DNA of 17,470 nucleotides, taken from Actinomycetes bacterium. GTDB lineage: Bacteria > Actinomycetota > Actinomycetes > Streptosporangiales > Streptosporangiaceae. Within the stretch, counting starts at the first letter, position 1. Each line of letters opens with the position of its first letter. The translations under genes and the position numbers were made by a program. Positions 7,589 through 16,400 of this stretch are shown here, in pieces. Under the pieces are notes generated by a model. The model was not told the origin of the DNA and searched no databases. It was given only the letters and a program-made list of their open reading frames with translations. The stretch is taken from positions 1 through 17,470 of the forward strand of contig JAOPYP010000566.1 in assembly GCA_025964635.1 (NCBI GenBank), read 5' to 3'.

Positions 7589-7758
7589 ACTTACTGGAAA
7601 TCACGCAGCGTGCCCGGCCGGATCAATTGGGGGCGATTCCCGGCAGGCTGCTGAGCGAGTGGTTTCGGTGATGGTTTCCAGGAAAGGGCGCTCTCTCCGG
7701 CAGTAAAAGCCGTGTGCAGAAACGCGACAGAGGCAAACGAGCGGAAAGGTCCCTCCTC

Positions 7759-9129
7759 GTGGCAGCACCGCAGAACTACTTGGCGGTCATCAAGGTCGTC
7801 GGTATCGGTGGGGGCGGCGTTAATGCCGTGAACCGGATGATCGAAGAGGGGCTCAAAGGCGTTGAGTTCATCGCGATCAACACCGACGCGCAGGCGCTCC
7901 TGATGAGCGACGCCGACGTCAAGCTGGACGTCGGCCGGGAACTCACCCGCGGCCTCGGCGCGGGGGCCAATCCTGAAGTCGGGGCACGTGCGGCCGAGGA
8001 TCACCGGGAGGAGATCGAGGAGGTCATCAAGGGCGCCGACATGGTCTTCGTCACCGCGGGCGAGGGTGGCGGCACCGGCACCGGCGGGGCGCCGATCGTC
8101 GCCAACGTGGCCCGGTCGCTGGGCGCGCTGACCATTGGCGTGGTCACCCGGCCGTTCGGTTTCGAGGGCAAGCGCCGGGCTTCCCAGGCCGAGCTGGGCA
8201 TTGAGCGGCTGCGCAACGAGGTCGATACGCTGATCGTCATCCCGAACGACCGGCTGCTGTCTATCTCCGACCGGCACGTCAGCGTTCTGGACGCATTCAA
8301 GGCGGCTGACCAGGTGCTGCTCTCCGGTGTCCAGGGAATTACTGACCTGATCACCACGCCCGGCCTGATCAATCTGGACTTCGCCGACGTGAAATCGGTC
8401 ATGTCCGGGGCGGGCTCGGCGCTGATGGGAATCGGGTCCTCCCGCGGCGATGATCGCAGCGTCGCAGCCGCCGAGATGGCCATCTCGAGCCCGCTCCTCG
8501 AGGCCAGCATCGACGGGGCCCACGGTGTCCTGCTGTCCATCCAGGGCGGCTCCGACCTGGGCCTTTTCGAGATCAACGAAGCGGCCCAGCTGGTCTCCAA
8601 CTCGGCGGCGCCGGAAGCCAACATCATTTTCGGTGCGGTCATCGACGACGCGCTCGGCGACGAGGTCCGGGTCACGGTCATCGCGGCCGGGTTCGACGAG
8701 GGCGGCACCCGCCGCGCCCGGCCGGCCCGGGTGTCCTCCAGCTTCGCCGCGGATCCAGCCCCAGCCCCCGGGCCCGTGGCCGACACCTACCAGGCCCCGG
8801 CCGTGCCGGCCCCCCCGGTACCCGCCGACGTCTGGGCTGCACCGTCCGAGACGGTCAGCGACCCGGAGCCCGAGCCCGTGTCCTCCGGGAGCGCTGAGAC
8901 CGGCGGGCCGGGCATGGCGGATTCCGCGGTGTCAGCGGAGCCGGTGACCCATGAGAACGGGATCGACCCCGTGCCCGCGCCCCGGCCGGCTGACGCTGAC
9001 CCGGTCGTGGCGAGCCCCCGGCCGGACACGGCCGCGGCGGCCCGGGTCTTCGACGCGGCGACCACCCGGCGCCGCTCCGTGGTGTTCGAAGAGGATGACG
9101 AACTCGACGTCCCGGATTTCCTCAAGTAG
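7759..9129 (+). CDS. ftsZ: Cell division GTPase FtsZ
   Basis: FtsZ is the tubulin homologue that polymerises with GTP into the Z ring. The 456-residue product has GIGGGGVNAVNRM (15-27), the tubulin signature GGGTGTG (103-109), the RPFGFEGKRR segment (131-140), and the T7 synergy loop NLDFADVKSVM with D207 and D210. A disordered Pro/Ala/Glu-rich linker runs from about residue 320 to 435. The C-terminal peptide is VVFEEDDELDVPDFLK, the partner-binding tail used by SepF and others. The frame is open to a GTG at 7714, but the GTG at 7759 is preferred. GGAAAGG lies 9 bases upstream, and the product then starts MAAPQNYLAVIKV, as actinobacterial FtsZ proteins do. Confidence 0.98.
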   Translation: MAAPQNYLAVIKVVGIGGGGVNAVNRMIEEGLKGVEFIAINTDAQALLMSDADVKLDVGRELTRGLGAGANPEVGARAAEDHREEIEEVIKGADMVFVTAGEGGGTGTGGAPIVANVARSLGALTIGVVTRPFGFEGKRRASQAELGIERLRNEVDTLIVIPNDRLLSISDRHVSVLDAFKAADQVLLSGVQGITDLITTPGLINLDFADVKSVMSGAGSALMGIGSSRGDDRSVAAAEMAISSPLLEASIDGAHGVLLSIQGGSDLGLFEINEAAQLVSNSAAPEANIIFGAVIDDALGDEVRVTVIAAGFDEGGTRRARPARVSSSFAADPAPAPGPVADTYQAPAVPAPPVPADVWAAPSETVSDPEPEPVSSGSAETGGPGMADSAVSAEPVTHENGIDPVPAPRPADADPVVASPRPDTAAAARVFDAATTRRRSVVFEEDDELDVPDFLK

Positions 9130-9145
9130 TGACCGGCCGGACCCG

Positions 9146-9898
9146 GTGACGGGCCCGCCAAGCCAGCCTGGCCAGCCTGGCCAGCAGAGCCCTGGCGGTG
9201 ACCGCGCCGCTGAGGTGGCTGCTTCGCTCGCCCAGGTCCGGGCCCGGATCAGTGCGGCCTGCCGGGCGGCCGGGCGGCCAGCGGACGAGGTGACCCTGAT
9301 CGCCATCACCAAGACCTTCCCGGCCAGCGACATCCGGGTGCTCAGCTCGCTGGGTGTGCGGGACGTGGGGGAGAACCGCGATCAGGAGGCAGCCCCCAAG
9401 GCCGCCGCGTCCGCCGACCTGCGCGACCGGCTCACCTGGCACTTCGTCGGGCAGTTGCAGACCAACAAGGTCACCAGCGTGGTGCGCTACGCCGACGTGA
9501 TCCACTCGGTGGACCGGCCCCGGCTGGTGGCCGCCCTGGGCGCGGCGGCCCGGAAAGCCGGCCGCACGGTGACCTGCCTGGTCCAGGTCAGCCTGGACGA
9601 CGATGCGGGCCGGGGCGGAGCCACCGCGGCGGACGTGCCGTTCATCGCGGACGCAGTGGCCCGTGAGGAGGGCCTGGAACTGGGGGGCGTCATGGCCGTG
9701 GCACCACAGGGAGCGGACCCGCTGGCCGCGTTCCGGCGGCTGGCCGGCGTGGCCGCCCGGGTACGCGCGGCGCACCCGGGGGCCACGATCATCTCCGCCG
9801 GGATGAGCGGCGACCTGGAGGCCGCCATCAGCGCGGGCGCGACACACGTGCGGGTCGGTACGGCGTTGCTCGGCGGTCGGCCGGGCTTCGTCAGGTAA
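9146..9898 (+). CDS. ylmE: YggS/PROSC-family pyridoxal phosphate homeostasis protein (YlmE)
   Basis: This is a member of the PLP-binding YggS/YlmE family, single-domain TIM-barrel proteins that bind PLP without a known enzymatic activity and help PLP homeostasis. Visible family motifs are AITKTFPASD with the PLP lysine (K56 from this start), GENRDQEA, WHFVGQLQTNKV, HSVDRPRL, GGVMAVAP, and the phosphate-binding end SAGMSGDLEAAISAGATHVR. The start is uncertain. GTG at 9146 gives 250 residues with a Gln/Pro/Gly-rich N-terminus encoded by a short tandem repeat, while GTG at 9215 gives 227 residues and fits the family core closely. Neither has a good ribosome site. It lies 16 bases after ftsZ, where ylmD/yfiH would usually intervene. 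Confidence 0.9.
   Translation: MTGPPSQPGQPGQQSPGGDRAAEVAASLAQVRARISAACRAAGRPADEVTLIAITKTFPASDIRVLSSLGVRDVGENRDQEAAPKAAASADLRDRLTWHFVGQLQTNKVTSVVRYADVIHSVDRPRLVAALGAAARKAGRTVTCLVQVSLDDDAGRGGATAADVPFIADAVAREEGLELGGVMAVAPQGADPLAAFRRLAGVAARVRAAHPGATIISAGMSGDLEAAISAGATHVRVGTALLGGRPGFVR
9163..9184 (+). repeat. 9-bp tandem repeat just downstream of ftsZ
   Basis: CCAGCCTGG occurs at 9163-9171 and again at 9172-9180, followed by a partial CCAG to 9184. The unit is itself nearly palindromic. If ylmE starts at 9146 the repeat encodes the QPGQPGQQ segment. If it starts at 9215 the repeat is non-coding. It lies at the junction where ylmD is missing. Confidence 0.7.
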
Positions 9899-9933
9899 TG
9901 TCCGACGCACCGGGGCTGCATGACAGTGATGAC

Positions 9934-9938
9934 GGAGG
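9934..9938 (+). promoter_or_regulatory. Ribosome binding site fixing the sepF start
   Basis: GGAGG at 9934-9938 lies 8 bases before the ATG at 9947. It selects that codon over the in-frame ATGs at 9920 and 9929, which lie upstream of it. Confidence 0.8.
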
Positions 9939-9946
9939 TCTGGCCG

Positions 9947-10468
9947 ATGGCCGGCACGATGCACAAGATGGCGGTCTACCTCGGCCTCGTCGAGGACGAT
10001 CCGCGGTACGACGACGGCTACGACTCGTATGAGGAGTACGAAGACGAGTACGGTGAGCCGGCCGAGCCTGCCGATCAGGAGGCCGACCGCCCGGTCGCCC
10101 ATGGCCGCAGTGAATTCCTGATGGACCCGGCACCGCCCGTGGCCCCGCGGGCCAGTACCCATGTGCCCGGACCGTCCCATGCCACCGATCTCGCGCGGAT
10201 CACGACCTTGCACCCGCGCACGTACAATGAAGCCCGTACCATCGGAGAGCACTTCCGAGAGGGCACTCCGGTGATCATGAATCTGACGGAGATGGTCGAC
10301 AGCGACGCCAAGCGGCTCGTCGACTTCGCCGCAGGCCTTATCTTTGGCCTGCACGGAAGCATCGACCGCGTGACGAACAGGGTGTTCCTGTTGTGCCCGG
10401 CCAACGTCGAGGTGACGGCGGAGGACAAGGCCCGGATAGCTGAACGAGGCTTCTTCAACCAGAGTTAG
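9947..10468 (+). CDS. sepF: Cell division protein SepF
   Basis: SepF bundles FtsZ and anchors it to the membrane. In actinobacteria, which lack FtsA, it is the essential Z-ring tether. The 173-residue product begins MAGTMHKMAVYLGLVEDD, the N-terminal membrane-binding amphipathic helix. An acidic, Tyr/Glu/Asp-rich linker follows (about 20-95). The DUF552 core then runs from ITTLHPRTYNEARTIGEHF, through GTPVIMNLTEM and RLVDFAAGLIFGLHGSI, to the terminal ERGFFNQS. The core is very close to what I recall of Streptomyces SepF. The start is set by the GGAGG site. Confidence 0.96.
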   Translation: MAGTMHKMAVYLGLVEDDPRYDDGYDSYEEYEDEYGEPAEPADQEADRPVAHGRSEFLMDPAPPVAPRASTHVPGPSHATDLARITTLHPRTYNEARTIGEHFREGTPVIMNLTEMVDSDAKRLVDFAAGLIFGLHGSIDRVTNRVFLLCPANVEVTAEDKARIAERGFFNQS

Positions 10469-10573
10469 ACGCTCAGGAGTACGGCACACTCGGTGGCGAG
10501 CACGCGGCAGAGGCACCCGCGGTAGCCATCCCGGTGCCCGTCATGGCAGCGCCGGTGAAGGCAGGGCAGGGTT

Positions 10574-10867
10574 GTGGGGATTGTAAAGATCGTTCTGTTC
10601 TACGTGCTTACGATCTATTTCGTGCTTCTCATCGGGAGGCTGATCCTCAGCTGGGTTCAGGCATTCTCGCGCCCCCCGGACCGGTGGGAGCCCAAGGGCA
10701 TCGTCCTGATCCTGGCCGAACTGGTATTTACCGCTACCGACCCGCCACTGAGATTGCTAAGACGGGTCATCCCCACGGTCCGGATCGGTAGTCTGGCGTT
10801 GGACCTCAGCTTCATGGTGCTCTTCTTCGTGGTCATTTTCGCGATGCAGGCCGTGCAGCTGCTGTGA
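10574..10867 (+). CDS. ylmG: YggT-family small membrane protein YlmG
   Basis: This 97-residue integral membrane protein belongs to the YggT family, found in the ylm block next to sepF in Gram-positive bacteria and linked genetically to division or septation. It has an N-terminal hydrophobic helix (about 3-30), the loop LILSWVQAF, the conserved TATDPPLRLLRRVIPTVR (residues 53-70) and a second helix with LDLSFMVLFFVVIF. The start is a GTG preceded by a G-rich AGGGCAGG at about 10563-10570. The 105 bases between sepF and this gene contain nothing recognisable. Confidence 0.9.
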   Translation: MGIVKIVLFYVLTIYFVLLIGRLILSWVQAFSRPPDRWEPKGIVLILAELVFTATDPPLRLLRRVIPTVRIGSLALDLSFMVLFFVVIFAMQAVQLL

Positions 10868-10916
10868 TCGGGTAGCGTCCGACAGGAACACCGTTCAAGC
10901 GTGCCGAGGAGACGAG

Positions 10917-11762
10917 ATGCCGCTGACGCCCGCGGATGTGCGAAACAAGCAGTTCAGTACCACCAGGCTCAGGCCCGGCTACGACGAGGAAGAGGTTGAC
11001 GCCTTCCTCGACGAGGTTGAGGTCGAGCTCGACCGGCTGATCCAGGAGAACGAAGAGCTCCGGGCCAAGCTGGCGGAGAGCCTGCGGGGGGGCAAGGTAC
11101 CGATGTCCGCGCTCAGCTCGCCCCTCGCCGATCCGACTCCGGACATGATGGCGCCCGAACCGCCGCGCCCTGAGCCTGAGCGCAGGCCCGAGCCGCCGAT
11201 GATGGGCATGCCGCCGGCCGAGGACAATATGGACACGGCCGCGCGCGTGCTGGCGCTCGCGCAGCAGACCGCCGACCAGGCGATCGCGGATGCACGGCGT
11301 GAGGCCGACGAGACGCTCGGCCGGGCACGCCGGGAGGCCGACGACATCCTGGGCAAGGCCCGCCGCCAGGCGGAGCAGATCACCAGCGATGCCCGGGCCC
11401 GCGCGGAGAGCCTGGAGCGGGACGCGCAGGAGCGGCACCGCCAGGCCATGGGCTCCCTGGTCCAGCAGCGTGAAGAGCTGGAGCGGCGGGTTGATGACCT
11501 GCGGGCCTTCGAGCGGGAGTACCGCAGCAGGCTGAAGGCGTACCTGGAAGGCCAGATGCGTGACCTGGAAGCGGGCGCGACCGACAGCGGTGCCTTCCCG
11601 GCCATGGGCAGCGGGCCCGACTCGTCCGTGTCCTCGGGCATGTCCCGCATGGAGGCCAGGAATGGCCAGCAGTCGATTTCCAGTGCCTACGCCGGCGCGC
11701 CGGAGCCTGTGTCACACGGCGGGTTCCACCCGTCGGACGGCTCGCAGCACGACCACCGGTAG
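10917..11762 (+). CDS. divIVA: Polar growth and division protein DivIVA (Wag31)
   Basis: DivIVA is a coiled-coil protein that recognises curved membrane and directs apical wall growth in actinobacteria. The 281-residue product has the N-terminal lipid-binding domain MPLTPADVRNKQFSTTRLRP, a first coiled coil (about 22-55, DEVEVELDRLIQENEELR), and a Pro/Met-rich linker (about 60-103). A long Ala/Arg/Glu heptad coiled coil follows (about 104-218), ending with RRVDDLRAFEREYRSRL and KAYLEGQMRDLE. A short Ser/Gly-rich tail completes it. The start has GAGGAGA at 10906-10912. It is the last gene of the conserved block; the next gene begins 87 bases later. Confidence 0.95.
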   Translation: MPLTPADVRNKQFSTTRLRPGYDEEEVDAFLDEVEVELDRLIQENEELRAKLAESLRGGKVPMSALSSPLADPTPDMMAPEPPRPEPERRPEPPMMGMPPAEDNMDTAARVLALAQQTADQAIADARREADETLGRARREADDILGKARRQAEQITSDARARAESLERDAQERHRQAMGSLVQQREELERRVDDLRAFEREYRSRLKAYLEGQMRDLEAGATDSGAFPAMGSGPDSSVSSGMSRMEARNGQQSISSAYAGAPEPVSHGGFHPSDGSQHDHR

Positions 11763-11849
11763 CCGGTTAGCCAGCTCAGCAGTTACACGACGCAAGCGCG
11801 TTTCTTTCTCGGTTGGCAGCATGACCCGCACAGCCCGCGGAGAGCGCAC

Positions 11850-13406
11850 GTGATCAAGGCCAGCGCTCTCCTGGTTGCCCTGGCGATCGGCCTGCTCGTG
11901 GCCGGCGTCGTCGCCAGCAGTTTGCTGATGGTGTACGTATCCATCGGCGTCTGTGCGGTAGCGGCCCTGCTTCTGGCGGCCGGGGTACTGTCGCACTGGC
12001 CGGAGATATTCGGCCGGGGCGAGCCCCGGCCGTCCGGCATGCAGGAGCCCTGGACTGCGCCGCAAGTGCAGGTCAGTGCCCCGGTGCTGGCCACCACCCA
12101 GGCCGCAGGCACCCAGGCCACAGGGGCCGCCGGTCCGGAGGAGCGGCGCCCCCGGCGCGAGGATGCCGGCAGGCGGCCGCCCGCTCCTCCCGCCGAGGTG
12201 GTGCTGCCCCAGGCGGAGTCCCCCGCCGCGGGACGGAACGACGACCTGTGGGAGCGGGTCGAGGAAGAACTCGGATCCGCGGGCAAGCGCGATACGGGGG
12301 CACTGAGCTGGCCCGGCACGGAACTGCCGGTCCCGCCCGAATCGGCAGGGCAGGCCGGGCCGCCAGGGGCGCCCCCCGATGGTGGTGCCAGCGCCTGGAT
12401 ATGGGGCCATGGGGCCGGCTGGCACCCACCCGGCACCCCTGACGATGCCTGGCCCCCGCCCGCGGCGGCCTTCGCAGGGTCGCCGGCCCGTCCGGACCCA
12501 GCCACGTCCACCGCGGACAGCGCCGGCGAGGCGGGCCAGGACACGGCCGATCCCGGTCTGGGCAACCCCGATCTGGACGGCCCGGACCCGGACAGCACCC
12601 GGCCCGCCGACGGCGAGCCGGCCAGCCCCGAGCCTGCTCGCCCACCGGCCGCCAGTGCGAAGTCCGCAGATACCGGGCGGACCGCCGAGGCAGCTGGCCA
12701 GCCGGCCCCGGAGGCGCCGGCTGCGGGACCCGCCCGGGACACTGAGCAGGCCGCTCCGGGTTCTGTGGACGACGAGGCGGCCGAGCCGGATCCGAACGCC
12801 GCGCCCGTGACGGCGGACACCTGGGACAAGCGGCCCCGGTGGACCATCTCGGTCGGGGACGCCACCCCAGCGCGCCCCATGCCGAACAGCGCCGTCCCGG
12901 AGCCGGTGGCCAGCGAACGCACCGCCGAGCGTGCCACTGGCCCGGCTGACATTGGCGAGCCGGAGGCTGGAGAGCCGCCGGCCGGAGAGTCGGACGCCAA
13001 GATCCCCGCAGTCATCACGCCGGCCAGTGCGGAGGCTCCGGCCCAAGCCGCCGCCGGCCAGGAGCCCGCATCCCGGGAACCGGCCACGGACGGTCCTGCC
13101 GCGGACGGTCCTGCCGCGGACGAACCGCCTGACCGGGAGGCGGTGACGCAGAAGTCTGCCGCCGGCAGCCCGGCCGAGCCGGAGACCGCAGCCGGGGAAC
13201 CTGCCGCGGGCCGGCCGGACGGCCAGCCCGGGCCGGGACGGGTCGACGTGACCGTGGTGCCCGGCGTGGCCCGCTATCACCGCAGCGGATGCATCCTGAT
13301 CAGGTTCCTCGGCGCTGGTGACCTCGAGATCATGAGCAGGCAGGAAGCCGAGGAGGCCACGTTCGTGCCCTGCCGCGCCTGCCAGCCGGACCAGCTCGAG
13401 AGCTAG
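11850..13406 (+). CDS. Uncharacterised two-helix membrane protein with long disordered segment and C-terminal His/Cys motif
   Basis: I do not recognise a named family. The 518-residue product begins with two adjacent hydrophobic helices (about 4-24 and 26-47). These are followed by SHWPEIFGRGE and then about 410 residues of low-complexity Pro/Ala/Glu/Asp sequence predicted to be disordered. The last 55 residues regain normal composition, starting DVTVVPGVARYHRSGC and ending VPCRACQPDQLES. H477, C481, C508 and C511 form a H-x3-C-x26-C-x2-C pattern resembling small Ada-type treble-clef zinc sites. Zinc binding is inference. The start is GTG with GGAGAG at 11839-11844. The gene follows divIVA by 87 bases in the same direction and ends at the shared terminator, so a role near the pole or septum is possible but untested. 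Confidence 0.85.
   Translation: MIKASALLVALAIGLLVAGVVASSLLMVYVSIGVCAVAALLLAAGVLSHWPEIFGRGEPRPSGMQEPWTAPQVQVSAPVLATTQAAGTQATGAAGPEERRPRREDAGRRPPAPPAEVVLPQAESPAAGRNDDLWERVEEELGSAGKRDTGALSWPGTELPVPPESAGQAGPPGAPPDGGASAWIWGHGAGWHPPGTPDDAWPPPAAAFAGSPARPDPATSTADSAGEAGQDTADPGLGNPDLDGPDPDSTRPADGEPASPEPARPPAASAKSADTGRTAEAAGQPAPEAPAAGPARDTEQAAPGSVDDEAAEPDPNAAPVTADTWDKRPRWTISVGDATPARPMPNSAVPEPVASERTAERATGPADIGEPEAGEPPAGESDAKIPAVITPASAEAPAQAAAGQEPASREPATDGPAADGPAADEPPDREAVTQKSAAGSPAEPETAAGEPAAGRPDGQPGPGRVDVTVVPGVARYHRSGCILIRFLGAGDLEIMSRQEAEEATFVPCRACQPDQLES
13091..13120 (+). repeat. Exact 15-bp tandem duplication
   Basis: CGGTCCTGCCGCGGA occurs twice head to tail, at 13091-13105 and 13106-13120, encoding two copies of an Asp-Gly-Pro-Ala-Ala unit in the disordered part of the membrane protein. 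It keeps the frame, consistent with length drift in a disordered linker. Confidence 0.8.
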
Positions 13407-13415
13407 CCGGGCCCA

Positions 13416-13452
13416 GCCGGCGTCCCCCGCCCGCGTCGGCGGGGGAGCCGGC
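13416..13452. terminator. Bidirectional GC-rich terminator hairpin between convergent genes
   Basis: CCCCCGCC (13424-13431) pairs with GGCGGGGG (13438-13445) across a 6-base loop. An outer helix GCCGG (13416-13420) with CCGGC (13448-13452) extends it. It lies 9 bases past the stop of the + strand membrane-protein gene and 9 bases past the stop of ileS, and would act on both. There is no T-tract, which is usual for actinobacterial terminators. Confidence 0.75.
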
Positions 13453-13461
13453 GGTGAGTGG

Positions 13462-16400
13462 TCAGGCCCGCGCCAGCCAGAAGGTCAGGCCCAGATCTGG
13501 CTCAGCGTGCTGGTGCGCGCCCCGGGCCGGATCGGTGTCCGCAGGCGTGGCGGGACCGAACCGGTCGGCCAGCACCTCGCTCGCGATCAGCTGCCCGTGC
13601 TCGGTCAGCGCGGCGGACAGATCCGGGTCGGTGGCCTCCCAGGACACCGTGATCCGGTCGCTCACGTGCAGCCCGTCGGACTTGCGCGCGTCCTGGATGA
13701 GCCGGATGACCTCCCGGGCCAGCCCTTCGCGGCGCAGCTCGGGGGTGATGAACACCTCGATGCCGACGGTCTCGCCGCCTTCGGATGCGACCGTCCAGCC
13801 CGTCCGCGGGGTCTGGGTCACGATCACATCGTCCGGCCCGAGGGCGACCGGGGTGCCGTCCACCTCGACCGAGACCTTGCCGGCCGACCTCAGCTCGGCG
13901 GCCAGCACGGCCGGCTCGGCCGCGATGATCGCCGCCGCGACCGGCTTGGTGCCCTTCCCGAACCGGCGGCCCAGGGTGCGGAAGTTCGGCTTCACCACGT
14001 GGTCGACAAGGTCTTCCCCGACCGCGGCCATCGGCTCCAGAGCACGGACGTTGAGTTCGTGGATGACCTCGGAGCGCAGATCCGCGGCCAGTTCCGCGAA
14101 CCCGGCCGCGCTCACCACGGCGCGGGGCAGCGGCTGGCGGACCGGGACCGAAGCCGCGGCGCGGGCCGACCGGCCGAGCTCTACCAGCCGCCTGGTCTGT
14201 GCCATCTGCCCGGACAGCTGGGCGTCGATCAGCGCCTCGTCCACGGCTGGCCAGCTGGCCAGGTGCACCGACTCTGGGTCATCCGGGCCGCGCAGCACGG
14301 CCCACACGTGGTCGGCCAGGAACGGGGTGAGCGGCGCCATCAGCCGGGTCAGCACGTGCAGGCACTCATACAGCGTGCCGAACGCCGACGAGCCGTCCGC
14401 CGTGGCCGGTCCTTCCCAGAACCGCCGCCGGGAGCGGCGGACATACCAGTTGGACAGGTCGTCGATGAACGAGGCCAGGCGGCGGCCCGCGGCCGCGGTG
14501 TCGAAGCCCTCCAGGTTCGCAGTGACCTCCTGCGTGGTCGCGTGGAGCTCGCTGAGCAGCCAGCGGTCCAGCAGCGGCCGGGCGGCCGCGGGGGGCGCCC
14601 CCGCGGCCTGCGCCGGTCCCCACGCCTGGTCCTGGGCGGCGGCCGCGTTGGCGTACAGCACCAGGAACGACACCGTGTTCCAGTAGGTGAGCAGCACCTT
14701 GCGGACGATCTCGCCGAGCGCGGCGTCGCCGATCCGCCGGGTGGACCAGGGCGAGCCGGACGCCGCGAAGAACCAGCGGATCGCGTCCGCGCCGTGCGCT
14801 TCCATCAGCGGGAGCGGCTCGAGCACATTGCCCAGGTGCTTGCTCATCTTGCGGCCGTGCTCGTCCACGACGAGGCCGAGACAGACCACGTTCTCGTAGG
14901 CGTTCCTGCCGAACACCAGGCAGCCCACCGCCATCAGCGAGTAGAACCAGCCCCGGTTCTGGTCGATCGCCTCGCAGATGAACTGGGCCGGGTACGCCCG
15001 CCGGAACTCCTCGGCGTTCTGCCCGGGCGCGCCGAGGCGGGCGAACGGCATCGACCCGGAGTCATACCAGGCGTCGATCACTTCCGGCACCCGTCGCGCC
15101 TCCCCGCCGCACTCGGGGCAGGACAGCGTCACCTCGTCCACGTACGGCCGGTGCGGGTCCAGGCCGGACAGGTCCCGCCCGGCCAGCTCGCTGAGCTCTG
15201 CGAGCGACCCGGCACAGGTCAGGTGCTGCTCGCCGCACTCCCAGATGGGCAGCGGCGTGCCCCAGTACCGGGTCCGGGACAGCGCCCAGTCCACGTTGTT
15301 GCGCAGCCACTCGCCATACCGGCCGTGCTTGATGGTGGGCGGCTGCCAGTTGGTCCGCTCGTTCTCGGCCAGCATCAGGTCCTTGACCTGGGTGGTCCGG
15401 ATGTACCAGGACGGCAGCGCGTAGTACAGCAGCGGCGTGTGGCAGCGCCAGCAGTGCGGGTAGCTGTGCTCGTACTGCTCGACCCGGAACAGCAGTCCGC
15501 GCTCGGCCAGGTCGCGGACCAGCGGCTCGTCCGCGTCCTTGAAGAACATCCCGCCGACCAGCGGGACCCATTCCTCGAACCGGCCGTCCTGGCGGACCGG
15601 TTTCACCACCGGCAGGCCGTGCGCCCGGCCGGTTTCCATGTCGTCCGCACCGAAGGCCGGGGCCAGGTGCACCAGGCCGGTGCCGTCCTCGGTGGTGACG
15701 AAGCCGCCGGGCACGACCCGGTGCGCGCCGGGGATCTCGACCAGGTCGAACGGCGGCCGGTAGGTGGCGCCGACGAGGGCCGCGCCCGGCACCGTGGCGA
15801 CCACGTGCCAGCCGTCCCCCAGCACCCGGGCAGCCAGCTTCTCGGCCACCACCACGGTGTCGCCGTCGCCGGGCTTGCGGGCGATGGCGTAGCTCTCGCC
15901 CGGGTGGACCGCCACCGCGGTGTTGGAGACCAGGGTCCACGGCGTGGTGGTCCACACCAGCAGGTGGGCCCCGGTCAGCAGCGGGTTGGCCCCGTCCGGC
16001 AGGCTGGCCAGCGGGAACCGCACCGTGACCGCCGGCTCGGTCACCAGGCGGTACACATCGGGCTGGCCCATCTCGTGGTCGGACAGGGGCGTCTCGCAGC
16101 GCGGGCAGTACGGGCTGATCCGGAAATCCTTGACCAGCAGGCCCTTGCCGAAGATCTCCTTCAGCGACCACCACACCGACTCGATGTAGCTGGTGTCCAT
16201 GGTCCGGTAGGCGTGCTGCAGGTCCACCCAGTAGCCCAGCCGGACGGTCAGTTCCTCGAATGCGTCCACGTGCCGCTGCGCGGACTCGCGGCACCGGGCG
16301 TTGAACTCCGCGATCCCGTAGCTCTCGATCGCCTTCTTGCCGGACAGCCCGAGTTCCCGTTCCACGGCCACCTCGACCGGGAGCCCGTGGCAGTCCCAGC

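Larger units (their letters stand above)
7443..7758 (+). promoter_or_regulatory. ftsQ-ftsZ intergenic control region
   Basis: This 316-base non-coding stretch is much richer in A and T than its surroundings between about 7530 and 7600. I see a possible sigma-70-type promoter, a 33-bp dyad, and GGAAAGG at 7743-7749 as the ftsZ ribosome site. Streptomyces ftsZ is known to be driven by several promoters in this position, with developmental control. Similar control here is inference. No open frame with coding character is visible. Confidence 0.7.

Noticed and set aside
7714..7758. Upstream in-frame GTG giving a 15-residue longer FtsZ
   Set aside because: It lacks a suitable ribosome site. The start at 7759 has GGAAAGG and gives the conserved MAAPQNYL N-terminus.
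11821..11853. A 10-codon reading frame (ATG at 11821) whose TGA overlaps the GTG start of the membrane-protein gene, like a leader peptide
   Set aside because: No ribosome site precedes the ATG, the peptide has no attenuator-like codon run, and chance overlap is likely. Not annotated.
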